Of a DNA stretch of 64,000 nucleotides, positions 25,877 through 34,525 are shown piece after piece. This DNA comes from Acidobacteriota bacterium (GTDB lineage: Bacteria; Acidobacteriota; Blastocatellia; Pyrinomonadales; Pyrinomonadaceae). The first letter of the stretch is position 1. Every line of letters begins with the position of its first letter. Made by a program: the position numbers and the translations under genes. The notes under the pieces are model-generated. The model was given only the letters and a program-made list of their open reading frames with translations. It ran no database searches and was not told the origin of the DNA. The DNA is taken from NCBI GenBank assembly GCA_019242475.1, contig JAFAVK010000087.1, positions 1 through 64,000 on the forward strand, read 5' to 3'.

Positions 25877-26914
25877 ATGAAGCTTTACGACGAGGAAGAG
25901 ACCGTCATCAGTCCGACGGAAGAGGTGACGGTGGCGGCGACCGTGGCGGAGCCGGGGGCGGCGCCGGAGATTTCGCTGTTCCTGCCGGTGCTCAACGAGG
26001 AGCCGAACCTGCGGCCTTTGCACGCGAAGATCGACGAGGCGCTGGCGCACCTCGGGCGCACGGCCGAGATCATCTACGTGGACGACGGCTCGACGGACGG
26101 GAGCCTCGAAGTGCTGCGCGAGCTGGCGCGCCGCGACCCGCGCGTGCGGGTCGTCGCGCTGCGCCGCAACTACGGCCAGACCGCCGCGATGGCCGCCGGC
26201 ATCGACGCCGCCCGCGGCAAGGTCTTGATCCCGATGGACGCCGACTTGCAGAACGACCCGGCCGACATCGCGCGCCTGCTCGACAAGCTGGACGAGGGCT
26301 TCGACGTGGTCTCGGGCTGGCGCAAGGAGCGGCAGGACAAGATGGTCTCGCGCAAGATTCCGTCGATGGTCGCCAACCGCATCATCTCCTTCATCGGCGG
26401 CGTCCGCCTCCACGACTACGGCTGCTCCCTGAAGGCTTACCGCCGCGAGTTCCTCAAGGAGGTCAAGCTCTACGGCGAGATGCACCGCTTCATCCCCATC
26501 TACGCGAGTTGGGTCGGCGCGCGCGTGACGGAGATTCCCGTGCGCCACCACCCGCGCACGATGGGCCAGTCGAAGTACGGGCTCTCCCGCACCTTCAAGG
26601 TGATGCTCGACCTGATGACGATCAAGTTCATGGCCTCGTACCACACGAAACCCATCTACGTCTTCGGCCTCTTCGGCTTCTCCTCCTTCATCATCTCGGC
26701 CGTCGCCTTCCTCTGGGCGCTCCTCCGCAAGCTCGGCGGCGAGTCGTTCATCCGCAACCCGCTCTTCACCATCACCATCGTCATGTTCGCCGTCGGCGTC
26801 CAGTTCATCCTCATGGGGCTTTTGGCCGAGATGCTCGTGCGCACCTACCACGAGTCGCAGGCCAAGACCATCTACGCCGTCCGCGAGCGCCTCGGCTTCC
26901 GCGACGAAGAGTAG
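25877..26914 (+). CDS. glycosyltransferase family 2, membrane-anchored (DPM/GtrB-like)
   Basis: A 345-residue protein. Its GT-A domain holds ISLFLPVLNEEPNLRPL (about residue 33), YVDDGSTDGSLEVL (about 70) and PMDADLQNDPADI (about 117), the last two being the metal and donor sites of polyprenyl-phosphate glycosyltransferases. Two C-terminal membrane segments follow (YVFGLFGFSSFIISAVAFLW and LFTITIVMFAVGVQFILMGL). It would make a polyprenyl-phosphate sugar, the donor needed by the GT-C proteins in this locus. The ATG at 25877 follows AAAGGA; earlier in-frame codons lie inside the repeat and are not likely. Confidence 0.93.
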   Translation: MKLYDEEETVISPTEEVTVAATVAEPGAAPEISLFLPVLNEEPNLRPLHAKIDEALAHLGRTAEIIYVDDGSTDGSLEVLRELARRDPRVRVVALRRNYGQTAAMAAGIDAARGKVLIPMDADLQNDPADIARLLDKLDEGFDVVSGWRKERQDKMVSRKIPSMVANRIISFIGGVRLHDYGCSLKAYRREFLKEVKLYGEMHRFIPIYASWVGARVTEIPVRHHPRTMGQSKYGLSRTFKVMLDLMTIKFMASYHTKPIYVFGLFGFSSFIISAVAFLWALLRKLGGESFIRNPLFTITIVMFAVGVQFILMGLLAEMLVRTYHESQAKTIYAVRERLGFRDEE

Positions 26915-26940
26915 TTTAAGAGCCGGACGGCAAAAATTTT

Positions 26941-26970
26941 CGCGCGCGCCGCCAACCCGACGGCGCGCGT
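26941..26970 (+). terminator. GC-rich hairpin, possible terminator
   Basis: CGCGCGCCG pairs with CGGCGCGCG around a short loop at about 26943-26969, downstream of the GT2 stop. The following T-run is poor, so termination is uncertain. Confidence 0.45.
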
Positions 26971-27010
26971 TCGTGTCTCAGCTTAAAAGCTTCGGCGGCG
27001 GAGGCACACG

Positions 27011-28174
27011 ATGAGAAGGTTTCTGGTCTGCGCGGCGCTCCTGTGGCTCGCGGCCGCGCGCGCGGCGGGGCAGGGGGGCTCGGTCGAGGAGTCGCGGCCG
27101 GGCGCGCTCCCTTCGTTCGTGCGGCTGGGCGACGCGGGGGCCGAGGCGCGTCGGCTCTTGCAGTCGGGCGAGAACCGGGAGCGCGCGTGGGGCGCTTACC
27201 TCACTGGATTGCACGGCCTTGAGTCGGAGGCGCCGCGGCTCGTCGAGCTGCTCGCAGACCCGGCCCTCGCGGGCGGCGGTTGGGAGGCCGCGCTCGTCCG
27301 CCAGGCGGCGCTCGACGCGCTGATACGGCTCGACGCGAAAGTCCCGGCCGAGAAACTGCTGCCGCTCTACGCGTCTGCGCCCGACGAGGTCATCATCCTG
27401 CTCGCGCGCGAGCCGCAGGAGAACCAGCCGGCGCTCCTCTCGCTCTTCGACGACGCCACCCCGACCGCGCACTGGCTCGCCGTCGGCAACCTGCTCGCGG
27501 AGACGCGCGCCCCAGGGTTCGCCGCGCGCCTCCTGGCCGGTCTGAAGATAGAGGCCCGCGTCTACGTCTACGACCGCGAGGGCGACCGCGGCTACGGCGG
27601 CGGCTGCGGCGGCTGCGGCGGCGGTTACGACAACGCCGGGCCGTGGGGTGAATACCCGCCGATCTTCTACTACTTCCTGACGACTTCGAACGCGCGCGGC
27701 GCGGTCGTGGCCGCGCCGGGGCGCCACACGGTCTATTACGAGCGGACGACCTCGCCCGCGCGCGGCTGCGGCGTGAGGGGCTGCGGCCCGTCGAAAGACC
27801 AGTACCGCGTCGGGTACGTCGCAGACCTTCTGGGGACGAGCGAAGAGGAGTTGAAGCTTGAGGCGAAACCCTTCCGCGAGGTCATCTGCAAAGACGCGCG
27901 ACAGTGTCGTCGCGCGCTCCTGGCCCTGCGTGACGAGTTCGCCCGCGCCCACGCCGAGGCGGTCGGGCGTCTGCTCGAAGCCGGCCTGCTCGACGCGGCC
28001 GAGGCCGCGGACTTGAAGCCGGACACCACGCTCCGCCTCTACGACTCGCGCGAGCGTTTGACCTTCCCGCTGCCCTCCAAACTCAAGGGCGTGAAGGTCG
28101 AGGTCTACGGCGACGACCCGGAGCCGCCGGCCGCGCCTAAGTCCTCTGAAGCTTCGCCCGACGCCCCGCGTTAA
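27011..28174 (+). CDS. secreted HEAT-like protein of unknown function
   Basis: A 387-residue protein with a signal peptide (MRRFLVCAALLWLAAARAAG). Residues about 30-180 form helical pairs rich in Leu and Ala, resembling HEAT or armadillo units (ARRLLQSGENRERAWGAYL and later segments). A low-complexity Gly/Cys loop YGGGCGGCGGGYD lies near 195; after it come four more cysteines (GCGVRGCG, then VICKDARQC), so disulphides or metal binding are possible. I do not recognise a family. GGAGG at 7 bases supports the ATG. It is flanked by polymer genes, so a role at the envelope is possible but only inferred. Confidence 0.75.
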   Translation: MRRFLVCAALLWLAAARAAGQGGSVEESRPGALPSFVRLGDAGAEARRLLQSGENRERAWGAYLTGLHGLESEAPRLVELLADPALAGGGWEAALVRQAALDALIRLDAKVPAEKLLPLYASAPDEVIILLAREPQENQPALLSLFDDATPTAHWLAVGNLLAETRAPGFAARLLAGLKIEARVYVYDREGDRGYGGGCGGCGGGYDNAGPWGEYPPIFYYFLTTSNARGAVVAAPGRHTVYYERTTSPARGCGVRGCGPSKDQYRVGYVADLLGTSEEELKLEAKPFREVICKDARQCRRALLALRDEFARAHAEAVGRLLEAGLLDAAEAADLKPDTTLRLYDSRERLTFPLPSKLKGVKVEVYGDDPEPPAAPKSSEASPDAPR

Positions 28175-28220
28175 GTCACGCGTTCGCACGCGCCGGCCGC
28201 CCTGTTGTATCTTGGCGGCG

Positions 28221-29447
28221 ATGGGGTCGGAGCTTGAGCGCGCCTACGAAGAGTTGCGCGCGTGGTGCCGCGAGCGCGGCCACGCGGGGCACGACCCCTT
28301 CGACGCGCTCAACAGCCGCCTCTTTCAACTCACGCCCCTCAAGCATTCGCGCCTCGCGCGGCTCGCCTGGACGCAAGCCTTCAAACGCTCGCCCTTCAAC
28401 CTGCGCCCGCTCGCGCTCGTCCCCGCGGGGAGGAACGCGAAGGGCACGGCCCTCTTCGCGCTCGCCGCGCTCTCGCGCCTGCGCGCGACGGGCGTGGAAG
28501 AGCACAAGCGTGAGGCGCGCGAGCTGCTCGGAGACCTCCTCGCCGCGCGCGCGGAGACGGGCGGCGCGGCGTGGGGCTACAACTTCGACTGGCAGGGGCG
28601 CGCCTTCTACGCGCCAAAGGGGACGCCGACCGTCGTGCCCACGGCCTTCGCCGTCCGCGCGCTCGTCGAAGCGACCCGAACGCTCGACACGCCCGGCGAG
28701 GAGGGCACGGTCTCCGAAGGCGTCTGGCCCTACCTGACGGCGGCGACCGCCGCCTGCCGCTTCATCCTCGAACAACTCAACCGCTCGGACGAGACGGACG
28801 AAGAGGTCTGCTTCAGCTACACGCCGCTCGACCGCACGCGCGTCTTCAACGCCTCGCTGCTCGCGGGCGAGGCGCTGGCCGCCGCGGGCTCCGTGACGGG
28901 GCCGAAGACGTGGCCCGACTACGCCCTGCGCGCCGCGCGCTACGTCGTGCGCCGACAGCGCGCGGACGGCTCCTGGGCCTACGGCGCCGACTCCTACCAG
29001 AGCTGGGCCGACAACTTCCACACGGCCTTCGTGCTCACCTCGCTCGTGAGGATACTGCGCGACTGCGCGCCGCAGCTCGAAGAGGACGACGCGACGCGCG
29101 CCGAGATTGAAACGGCCGTCGGCCGCGGCTACCGCTTCTGGCGCGAGGGCTTCTTTCTTGCGGACGGCTGGCCGAAATACTACCATCGCACGGCGCACCC
29201 GGCCGACGCACACTCCGCCGGCGCCGCCCTCGTCGCGCTCGCGGAGCTGAGAGAGAGGGAGCCGGACGCCGCGGAACTCGCGCAGAGAGTCGCCGCCTGG
29301 ACGTTGCGCGAGCTGCGCGACCCGCGCGGCTTCTTCTACTACCAGAAGCGGCGCCTCCGCACCGTGCGCACGCCCTACATGCGCTGGTCGCAGGCGTGGA
29401 TGGCTTACGGGCTGGCGAGACTTCTCGAAGTGATGAGTGATGAGTGA
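28221..29447 (+). CDS. alpha/alpha-toroid protein (terpene-cyclase-like fold), polysaccharide locus
   Basis: A 408-residue protein with repeated helix pairs and motifs such as VVPTAFAVRALVEAT, YVVRRQRADGSWAYGADSYQ and DNFHTAFVLTSL. These resemble the prenyltransferase/terpene-cyclase alpha/alpha barrel and lyase-like toroids (QxDGSW-like repeat). Homologues of this type occur next to glycosyltransferases in polysaccharide loci, where the substrate is unknown. I chose ATG 28221 over the TTG at 28212. The last residues VMSDE and the stop codon come from the family A repeat, so the native C-terminus probably ended slightly earlier. Confidence 0.7.
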   Translation: MGSELERAYEELRAWCRERGHAGHDPFDALNSRLFQLTPLKHSRLARLAWTQAFKRSPFNLRPLALVPAGRNAKGTALFALAALSRLRATGVEEHKREARELLGDLLAARAETGGAAWGYNFDWQGRAFYAPKGTPTVVPTAFAVRALVEATRTLDTPGEEGTVSEGVWPYLTAATAACRFILEQLNRSDETDEEVCFSYTPLDRTRVFNASLLAGEALAAAGSVTGPKTWPDYALRAARYVVRRQRADGSWAYGADSYQSWADNFHTAFVLTSLVRILRDCAPQLEEDDATRAEIETAVGRGYRFWREGFFLADGWPKYYHRTAHPADAHSAGAALVALAELREREPDAAELAQRVAAWTLRELRDPRGFFYYQKRRLRTVRTPYMRWSQAWMAYGLARLLEVMSDE

Positions 29448-29506
29448 TGAATTAAGAACAGGCCACGTCGCCGTAGTCATCATTCATCATTCATCGCTCA
29501 TCATTC
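29429..29506. repeat. family A intercistronic inverted repeat, imperfect
   Basis: GTGATGAGTGATGAGTGATGAATT on the left and CATCATTCATCATTCATCGCTCA on the right are related arms with several mismatches. It starts inside the last codons of the toroid protein and ends 7 bases before the ATG at 29514, leaving no visible ribosome site. Confidence 0.75.
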
Positions 29507-29513
29507 TCCCCTG

Positions 29514-30539
29514 ATGCTCATCTGGATCGACCTTGCGAACTCGCCGCACGTGCCTTTCTTCCGCGCGCTGGCCGGGGAGTTCAGGGCGCGCGGGCACGAG
29601 GTCTCGGTGACGGCGAGGGAGTTCGCGCAGACGGTCGAGCTGGCCGAGGCCGCGGGGCTGCAACCCGAGGTCGTGGGCGGGCACGGCGGCGGGAAGTTGT
29701 CGGGGAAGGCAGGAAATCTTTTGGGCCGCGCGTGGGCTCTGGCGCGCTGGGCGCGCGGGAAGCGTTTCGGGCTCGCCGTCAGTCACAACTCGTACTCGCA
29801 GGTGTTGGCGGCGCGCGCGCTGGGGCTGCGCGTCGTGACCTCGATGGACTACGAGCACCAGCCCGCGAACCACCTCGCGTTCCGCCTGGCGTCGCGCGTG
29901 GTCGTGCCGGAGTCGTTCCCCGAAGAGGCGCTCAGGCGCTTCGGCGCGGGGCGTCGGAGGGTCAGGCGCTACGGCGGGATTAAGGAGGACGTTTACCTCG
30001 CAGACTTCGAGCCCGACCCGGACTTCGCGGGGCTGTTGACAGAGAAGTTCGGGATTGACGTTGGTCGTGACACGCTGGTCGTCGTCCGTCCGCCCGCGCG
30101 CGAGGCGCTCTACCACCGCTTCGAGAACGAGCTGTTCGGCGAACTCCTCGCGCGGCTGCTGGCATCACCTAACGTCAAGGTCGTCCTGCTCGCGCGCTCC
30201 GACGCACAGCGCGCGGAGATCGTCTCGCGCTTTCACGCGGACAACCTCTTCGCCCCGCGCGGGGCGCTCGACGGCGCGAACCTCGTCGCCGCCGCAGACC
30301 TCTTGGTGAGCGCGGGCGGCACGATGAACCGCGAGGCCGCCGCGCTCGGCGTCCCCGCCGCGACCGTCTACGCGGGGCGTTGGGCCGCCCTCGACGAACA
30401 GCTCGTCCGCGAAGGCCGCCTCAAGCGCGTCAGTTCGCGCGCAGACCTCGACGGCCTGCGCGTCGAGAAGAAGGGCGCGACACACGCGCGGCGCAGGTCG
30501 GGCGTGCGCGCGGAGGTGGCCCGTTTGATTCTTGAATGA
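29514..30539 (+). CDS. DUF354 GT-B-like protein
   Basis: A 341-residue protein of the DUF354 family, related to MurG/UDP-GlcNAc epimerase-type GT-B folds. The N-terminus LIWIDLANSPHVPFFRAL is the family signature. The C-terminal domain has LVSAGGTMNREAAALGVPA, the glycine/glutamate site expected for binding a nucleotide sugar, and the N-terminal half has SHNSYSQVLAARALG. It probably acts on a nucleotide or lipid-linked sugar in surface-polymer synthesis. Its stop overlaps the start of the next gene (ATGA), showing translational coupling to the initiating sugar transferase. Confidence 0.88.
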   Translation: MLIWIDLANSPHVPFFRALAGEFRARGHEVSVTAREFAQTVELAEAAGLQPEVVGGHGGGKLSGKAGNLLGRAWALARWARGKRFGLAVSHNSYSQVLAARALGLRVVTSMDYEHQPANHLAFRLASRVVVPESFPEEALRRFGAGRRRVRRYGGIKEDVYLADFEPDPDFAGLLTEKFGIDVGRDTLVVVRPPAREALYHRFENELFGELLARLLASPNVKVVLLARSDAQRAEIVSRFHADNLFAPRGALDGANLVAAADLLVSAGGTMNREAAALGVPAATVYAGRWAALDEQLVREGRLKRVSSRADLDGLRVEKKGATHARRRSGVRAEVARLILE

Positions 30540-32098
30540 TGAGAGCAGAGCGTACGGAGAGCAGAACTTTAACGGCGAAGGTGCCGCGCGCGGCGGCGCG
30601 GGCGCCGGGGTGGGTCGTGCCCGCGGTGAAGGCGGCGCTGTTGTTGACGGACGCGGCGCTGGCCGCCGCGTGCTTCTGCGCCGCGTACGCGGTGCGCGAG
30701 GGGGGCGGGCTGCTCAAGGGCTTCAGCCTCGCGCGCGGGTTCGCGTGGGAGCGGCAGTTCGAGCCTTACGCCTCTCTGCTCTGGTTCGTCGTGCTGGTGC
30801 GGCTCGTGTCGAACGTCTATTACGACCTCTACCGCCTGCGCGGCGAGTTCTCGTACCTCGACGAGTGCGTGCGCGTCTTCCGCGCGTCGGCCGTCGGCTC
30901 GCTGCTCATCGTGGCGTGGGCGTTCCTCTACCGCGGCGGGTTCGAGTTCCGCGCCTTCTCCTACGCCCGCGGCGTCTTCGTCCTTGACTTCCTGCTCGCG
31001 CTCGCGGCCTACGCGGCGTTAAGACTCGCGACGCGCGCCGCGCAGAGCGCAGTCCGCAGGCGCGAGGTGAACCTCATCCCGACGCTCGTCGTCGGCCGCG
31101 GCGCCGAGGCCGCCCTCTGCGTGCGCGAGATGCGCGCGCGGCGCGAGCTGGGCTACAGGGTCATCGGCGTGGTCGAGACGGAGCCGGGTAAAGACGCGGC
31201 GCCGGGCGAACTGTTCGAGGGCGTGCCCGTCGTCGCGGACGTGGCGGGGCTGCCCGAGGCGATACGCGAGACGGGCGCGAACGAGGTCATCATCACCGAC
31301 CCGACGCTCCCGGGCGACATGCTCTTCGAGGTGATGATGCGCGTGGGGCGGCGCGGCGTCGAGTTCCGCGTCGCGCCCTCGCTCTTCAACTGTCTGCCGC
31401 GGAAGACCGAGGTCGAACAGATCGGCGTGCTGCCCGTCATCACGCTCTTCCGCGAGCCGCTCGGCCAGGGCGCGCGCGTCGTCAAGCGCGCCTTCGACGT
31501 GTTGGTCGCCGCGCTCGCGCTCGTCCTGCTCTCGCCGCTGTGGCTCCTGATGGCCCTGCTCATCAAGCTCGACTCGAAGGGGCCGGTGCTCTACCGGCAG
31601 GAGCGCGTCGGGATGGACGGGCGCATCTTCCTCTTCCTCAAGTTCCGCACGATGCGGACGGGGGCGGACGACCGCGTCCACCGCGAGTACCAGCGCCGCT
31701 ACATCGAGCGGCGCCCCGAGACGAACCTCGGCGACAGCCAGCGCCCCGTCTACAAGCTGCACGACGACCCGCGCGTGACGCGGACGGGGCGCTGGCTGCG
31801 GCGCACGAGCCTGGACGAGCTGCCGCAGCTTTTGAACGTCCTGCGCGGCGACATGAGCCTGGTCGGGCCGCGCCCGCCGATTCCTTACGAGGTGGAGGCG
31901 TACGCGCTCTGGCACCGCAAGCGGCTCGACATGAAGCCGGGGATGACGGGGCTCTGGCAGGTCTCGGGCCGCAACCGGCTCTCGTTCGACGAGATGGTCA
32001 GGCTCGACCTCTTCTACATCGAGAACTGGTCGCTCTGGCTCGACCTCAAAATCATGCTCCGCACGCTCCCGGTGCTTCTGCGTGGGGACGCGTACTAG
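30536..32098 (+). CDS. undecaprenyl-phosphate sugar phosphotransferase (WbaP/EpsE type)
   Basis: A 520-residue polyisoprenyl-phosphate hexose-1-phosphate transferase, the initiating enzyme of the repeat unit. The N-terminal half has four membrane helices and a NAD-binding-like domain ([15 protein letters not shown]). The C-terminal catalytic domain begins with a membrane segment after [18 protein letters not shown] and has [40 protein letters not shown] and the conserved [17 protein letters not shown]. It transfers sugar-1-phosphate from a UDP-sugar to undecaprenyl phosphate. The start ATGATG overlaps the stop of the DUF354 gene by four bases. The stop TAG is immediately followed by the next start. 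Confidence 0.93.
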   Translation: MMRAERTESRTLTAKVPRAAARAPGWVVPAVKAALLLTDAALAAACFCAAYAVREGGGLLKGFSLARGFAWERQFEPYASLLWFVVLVRLVSNVYYDLYRLRGEFSYLDECVRVFRASAVGSLLIVAWAFLYRGGFEFRAFSYARGVFVLDFLLALAAYAALRLATRAAQSAVRRREVNLIPTLVVGRGAEAALCVREMRARRELGYRVIGVVETEPGKDAAPGELFEGVPVVADVAGLPEAIRETGANEVIITDPTLPGDMLFEVMMRVGRRGVEFRVAPSLFNCLPRKTEVEQIGVLPVITLFREPLGQGARVVKRAFDVLVAALALVLLSPLWLLMALLIKLDSKGPVLYRQERVGMDGRIFLFLKFRTMRTGADDRVHREYQRRYIERRPETNLGDSQRPVYKLHDDPRVTRTGRWLRRTSLDELPQLLNVLRGDMSLVGPRPPIPYEVEAYALWHRKRLDMKPGMTGLWQVSGRNRLSFDEMVRLDLFYIENWSLWLDLKIMLRTLPVLLRGDAY

Positions 32099-32202
32099 AT
32101 GACGGATGGGGAGACGGGGAGACGGGGTGACGGGGCGAAGGTGACAGAGGGCATCGCGGCGTCTCCCGTCACCCCGTCACCCCGTCACCCCGTCACCCCG
32201 TC
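32099..32202. repeat. family D repeat (GACGGGGTGACGGGG words) in the 5' end of a gene
   Basis: The left arm 32099-32136 (GATGGGGAGACGGGG words) and right arm 32165-32202 (ACCCCGTC words, CACCCCGT repeated four times) are inverted relative to each other, around a short loop. It begins at the stop codon of the sugar transferase and covers the first codons of the O-antigen-ligase-like gene. Confidence 0.85.
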
Positions 32203-33727
32203 TTTGCTCCTTGAGCGCGCGACGGTCGCGTGCCTCTTCCTGTACGCGGCGGCCGCGCCGCACTCGATTGCGGGGGCGCAGACGGCGTGGCTGTTGGCGA
32301 TGCTCTTTTGGGTGCTGCGGCTGTGCGTGAGGCCGCGCCCCGCGCTCTTCCGCACGCCGGTTGACCCTTGGCTCTTCGGCTTCTTCGTCCTCACTTTCCT
32401 GACCGCGCTCACCTCCTACAACCCGGAGGTCTCCATCGGCAAGCTGCGCGCGGCGAGCCTCTTTACGGTCGTCTACGTCGTGTCGCAGAACGTGCGGAGC
32501 CCGCGCGTGCTGCGGGCGCTCGCGCTCACGCTCGTCGTCTCGTGCGCGCTCGGGCTCGTGCACACGTTCGCTACTTACGCGCGCGGCCGCGGCGTGAAGT
32601 TGCAGGCGCTGGCGGCCGACAGCCCCCTGCGCGCCGTCGGCTTCGTCGAGGGCGACACGATCCTCTCGGTGGACGGCGTCGAGGTGCAGAGCCCCTCGGA
32701 GGTAGTTGCAAAGATAGAGACGGAGCGGCCCGCGCCGCGCGAGCGCGCGCTGCGCTTCCCCGACGGGAAGGTCTCGTGCCGTTGGGACGAGCGGACGGCG
32801 TGCGTGCGCGTCTACCGCGCCGAGGCGCTGCCCGACGCGAACGTCGTGCGCGCGGGGCTGCCGCCGGGCGCGACTGCGGAGGCGCGGCTCGGCATCCTCG
32901 ACTGGTCGAAGGGGCGCGACGAGCGCGTGAGCGGCTTCTACGGCCAGTACCAGACCTACGCGGAGGTCTTGCAGCTCGTCACGTCGCTCGCCCTCGGGCT
33001 GCTGCTCAGCCTGCGGCGCAAGTTGAGTTTGAAGGGGCTGCTGTTGGGAGTCGCGTTGGCGGGCCTCGTGCTGGCGCTCATCCTCACGGTGACGCGCGCT
33101 TCGTGGGCGGGGCTGCTCGCGTCGGCCTTCACCATCGCGCTCGTCGGGGCGAGCCGGCGGACGCTTCTGTGGACGGCGGCGCTCGCGCTGCCGCTCGCGG
33201 TCGCGGGGCTTCTCGTGCTACAGCAGAAGCGGCAGGTCGGCTTCATCGACCCGACGGAGGGCTCGACCTCCTGGCGGCTCATGGTCTGGCGCGAGGGCGC
33301 GCGCATTCTGGTCAGCAAGCCGCGCCACCTGCTCGTCGGTACGGGGATGGACTCCTTGAAGCGGCGCTGGCGCGAGTGGGGCATGTTCGACCAGGGGCGG
33401 CAGCCGTGGGGACACCTCCACTCGACGCCCTTGCAGATCGCCTTCGAGCGGGGCGTGCCGGCGCTGCTGGTCTGGGCGGCTTGGCTCTTCGTCTACGGGC
33501 GGATGCTCTGGCGGCTGGCCCGGGGCGACTTAAAAGACGATTGGATCGAGCGCGGGCTGGCGCTCGGGGCTTTGGGCGGGCTCGTCGGTTTCGTCTCGGC
33601 CGGGCTCGTGCACTACAACTTCGGCGACTCCGAGGTCGTCATGGTCTTCTACCTCATCATGGGCCTCGCCCTGGCGGCCGAACGGCTGAACCGCGAGCCC
33701 GGCGCGCGCGTATACAAAGCGGGTTAG
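32099..33727 (+). CDS. O-antigen-ligase-family membrane protein with embedded PDZ-like domain
   Basis: A 542-residue polytopic protein. Several hydrophobic segments (about residues 40-160) are followed by a hydrophilic insert, then a second membrane half with YAEVLQLVTSLALGLLLSL and a large loop containing WRLMVWREGARILVSKPRHL and GTGMDSLKRRW, typical of the WaaL/O-antigen-polymerase superfamily. The insert (about 165-245) contains LQALAADSPLRAVGFVEGDT and ILSVDGVEVQSPSEVV, closely resembling a PDZ domain ligand groove. It would transfer or polymerise lipid-linked polymer outside. The first 36 residues (MTDGETGRRGDG..) are translated from a tandem repeat (32099-32202); the real start may be a TTG near 32206. 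Confidence 0.85.
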   Translation: MTDGETGRRGDGAKVTEGIAASPVTPSPRHPVTPSLLLERATVACLFLYAAAAPHSIAGAQTAWLLAMLFWVLRLCVRPRPALFRTPVDPWLFGFFVLTFLTALTSYNPEVSIGKLRAASLFTVVYVVSQNVRSPRVLRALALTLVVSCALGLVHTFATYARGRGVKLQALAADSPLRAVGFVEGDTILSVDGVEVQSPSEVVAKIETERPAPRERALRFPDGKVSCRWDERTACVRVYRAEALPDANVVRAGLPPGATAEARLGILDWSKGRDERVSGFYGQYQTYAEVLQLVTSLALGLLLSLRRKLSLKGLLLGVALAGLVLALILTVTRASWAGLLASAFTIALVGASRRTLLWTAALALPLAVAGLLVLQQKRQVGFIDPTEGSTSWRLMVWREGARILVSKPRHLLVGTGMDSLKRRWREWGMFDQGRQPWGHLHSTPLQIAFERGVPALLVWAAWLFVYGRMLWRLARGDLKDDWIERGLALGALGGLVGFVSAGLVHYNFGDSEVVMVFYLIMGLALAAERLNREPGARVYKAG

Positions 33728-33742
33728 AGGAAGGGAACGAAG

Positions 33743-34330
33743 ATGAAGAAACTTGCCGGGCTGCTCGCCTTCGCCGTCGCGCTCGTCGGCGCGATCCTGC
33801 TGACGCAGTACTACACGCACCGTTACGCGCCGCCGTCGCCGGCGCCCCCGCCGGCCGCGCCGGCGCCTCCGCCCGCGACCGGCACGGGCTTGGCGACGCT
33901 GCCGCCGTCCTCATCGACCTACACGGACGCGCGCGGCAACGCGCCCGTCACCTTCAAGGTGCAGCTCGCGTCGCTCGACCCCGCGACGGGGAAGGGGCGA
34001 CTGACGCTCGCGCTCGCGGGCGACCCGGCGCGGCCTGCGCCTGCGAGCGTGTGGGTCTGGGCCTACTTCTTCAGCCCCGATGCGCCGGGGCGTTACTGCG
34101 CGGGCGACCCCGTCGAGCTGCGCCAGCCCTTCGCCTCCGGCCTGACCCGCGCCGAGGCCAAGGTCGAGCTGACGGCCAAAAGCTGCCCCGCGCCCAAGAG
34201 CCCTTCCTCCACCTACTACACCCGCGTCAACGTCTCGACCGAGTCGGCCTTCGCCGCGCGCCTCACCGAGCAGCGCATCAGCTACGACGTGTCGCAGGCT
34301 GCGCCCGTCGTCGTGGAGGGGAAGAAGTAG
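33743..34330 (+). CDS. hypothetical single-pass envelope protein
   Basis: A 195-residue protein with one N-terminal hydrophobic segment (LAGLLAFAVALVGAILL), a proline/alanine-rich linker (residues 30-48, APPPAAPAPPPATG) and a C-terminal domain of about 145 residues with two cysteines and a predicted beta-rich pattern (FKVQLASLDPATGKGRLTLA). The position of the membrane segment suggests an anchored periplasmic protein. I do not recognise its family. GAGGAAGGGAACGAAG supports the ATG. It is probably the last gene of the polymer operon; the TAG is the first base group of the family B repeat. Confidence 0.7.
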   Translation: MKKLAGLLAFAVALVGAILLTQYYTHRYAPPSPAPPPAAPAPPPATGTGLATLPPSSSTYTDARGNAPVTFKVQLASLDPATGKGRLTLALAGDPARPAPASVWVWAYFFSPDAPGRYCAGDPVELRQPFASGLTRAEAKVELTAKSCPAPKSPSSTYYTRVNVSTESAFAARLTEQRISYDVSQAAPVVVEGKK

Positions 34331-34444
34331 GCCGCTGGCAGTAGGCAGTTGAAGCAAAAAACAGGAAGGTCGGAGGCGGCGAGTCGTCAATCTTGCCGCC
34401 TCCGACCTTTTTGAGCCTCTTTCTCTTCCGTCCGACTGCCTACT
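34328..34444. repeat. family B words flanking a terminator
   Basis: TAGGCCGCTGGCAGTAGGCAG lies on the left and GACTGCCTACTTA on the right; between them is a 15-base terminator stem at 34366-34409. The outer words are inverted partners, so the resident terminator seems framed by the repeat. Confidence 0.65.
34366..34414 (+). terminator. Rho-independent terminator after the polysaccharide operon
   Basis: The stem AAGGTCGGAGGCGGC (34366-34380) pairs exactly with GCCGCCTCCGACCTT (34395-34409), followed by TTTTGAG. It closes the operon of the genes at 29514-34330. Confidence 0.9.
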
Positions 34445-34525
34445 TATTTTCCTTCGCAAGTCCTCCGCCGGGGCCGCGTTCAGAGGTTGTCAGCGGCAGA
34501 AATCAGGTTAGGACGGAGGAATCGT

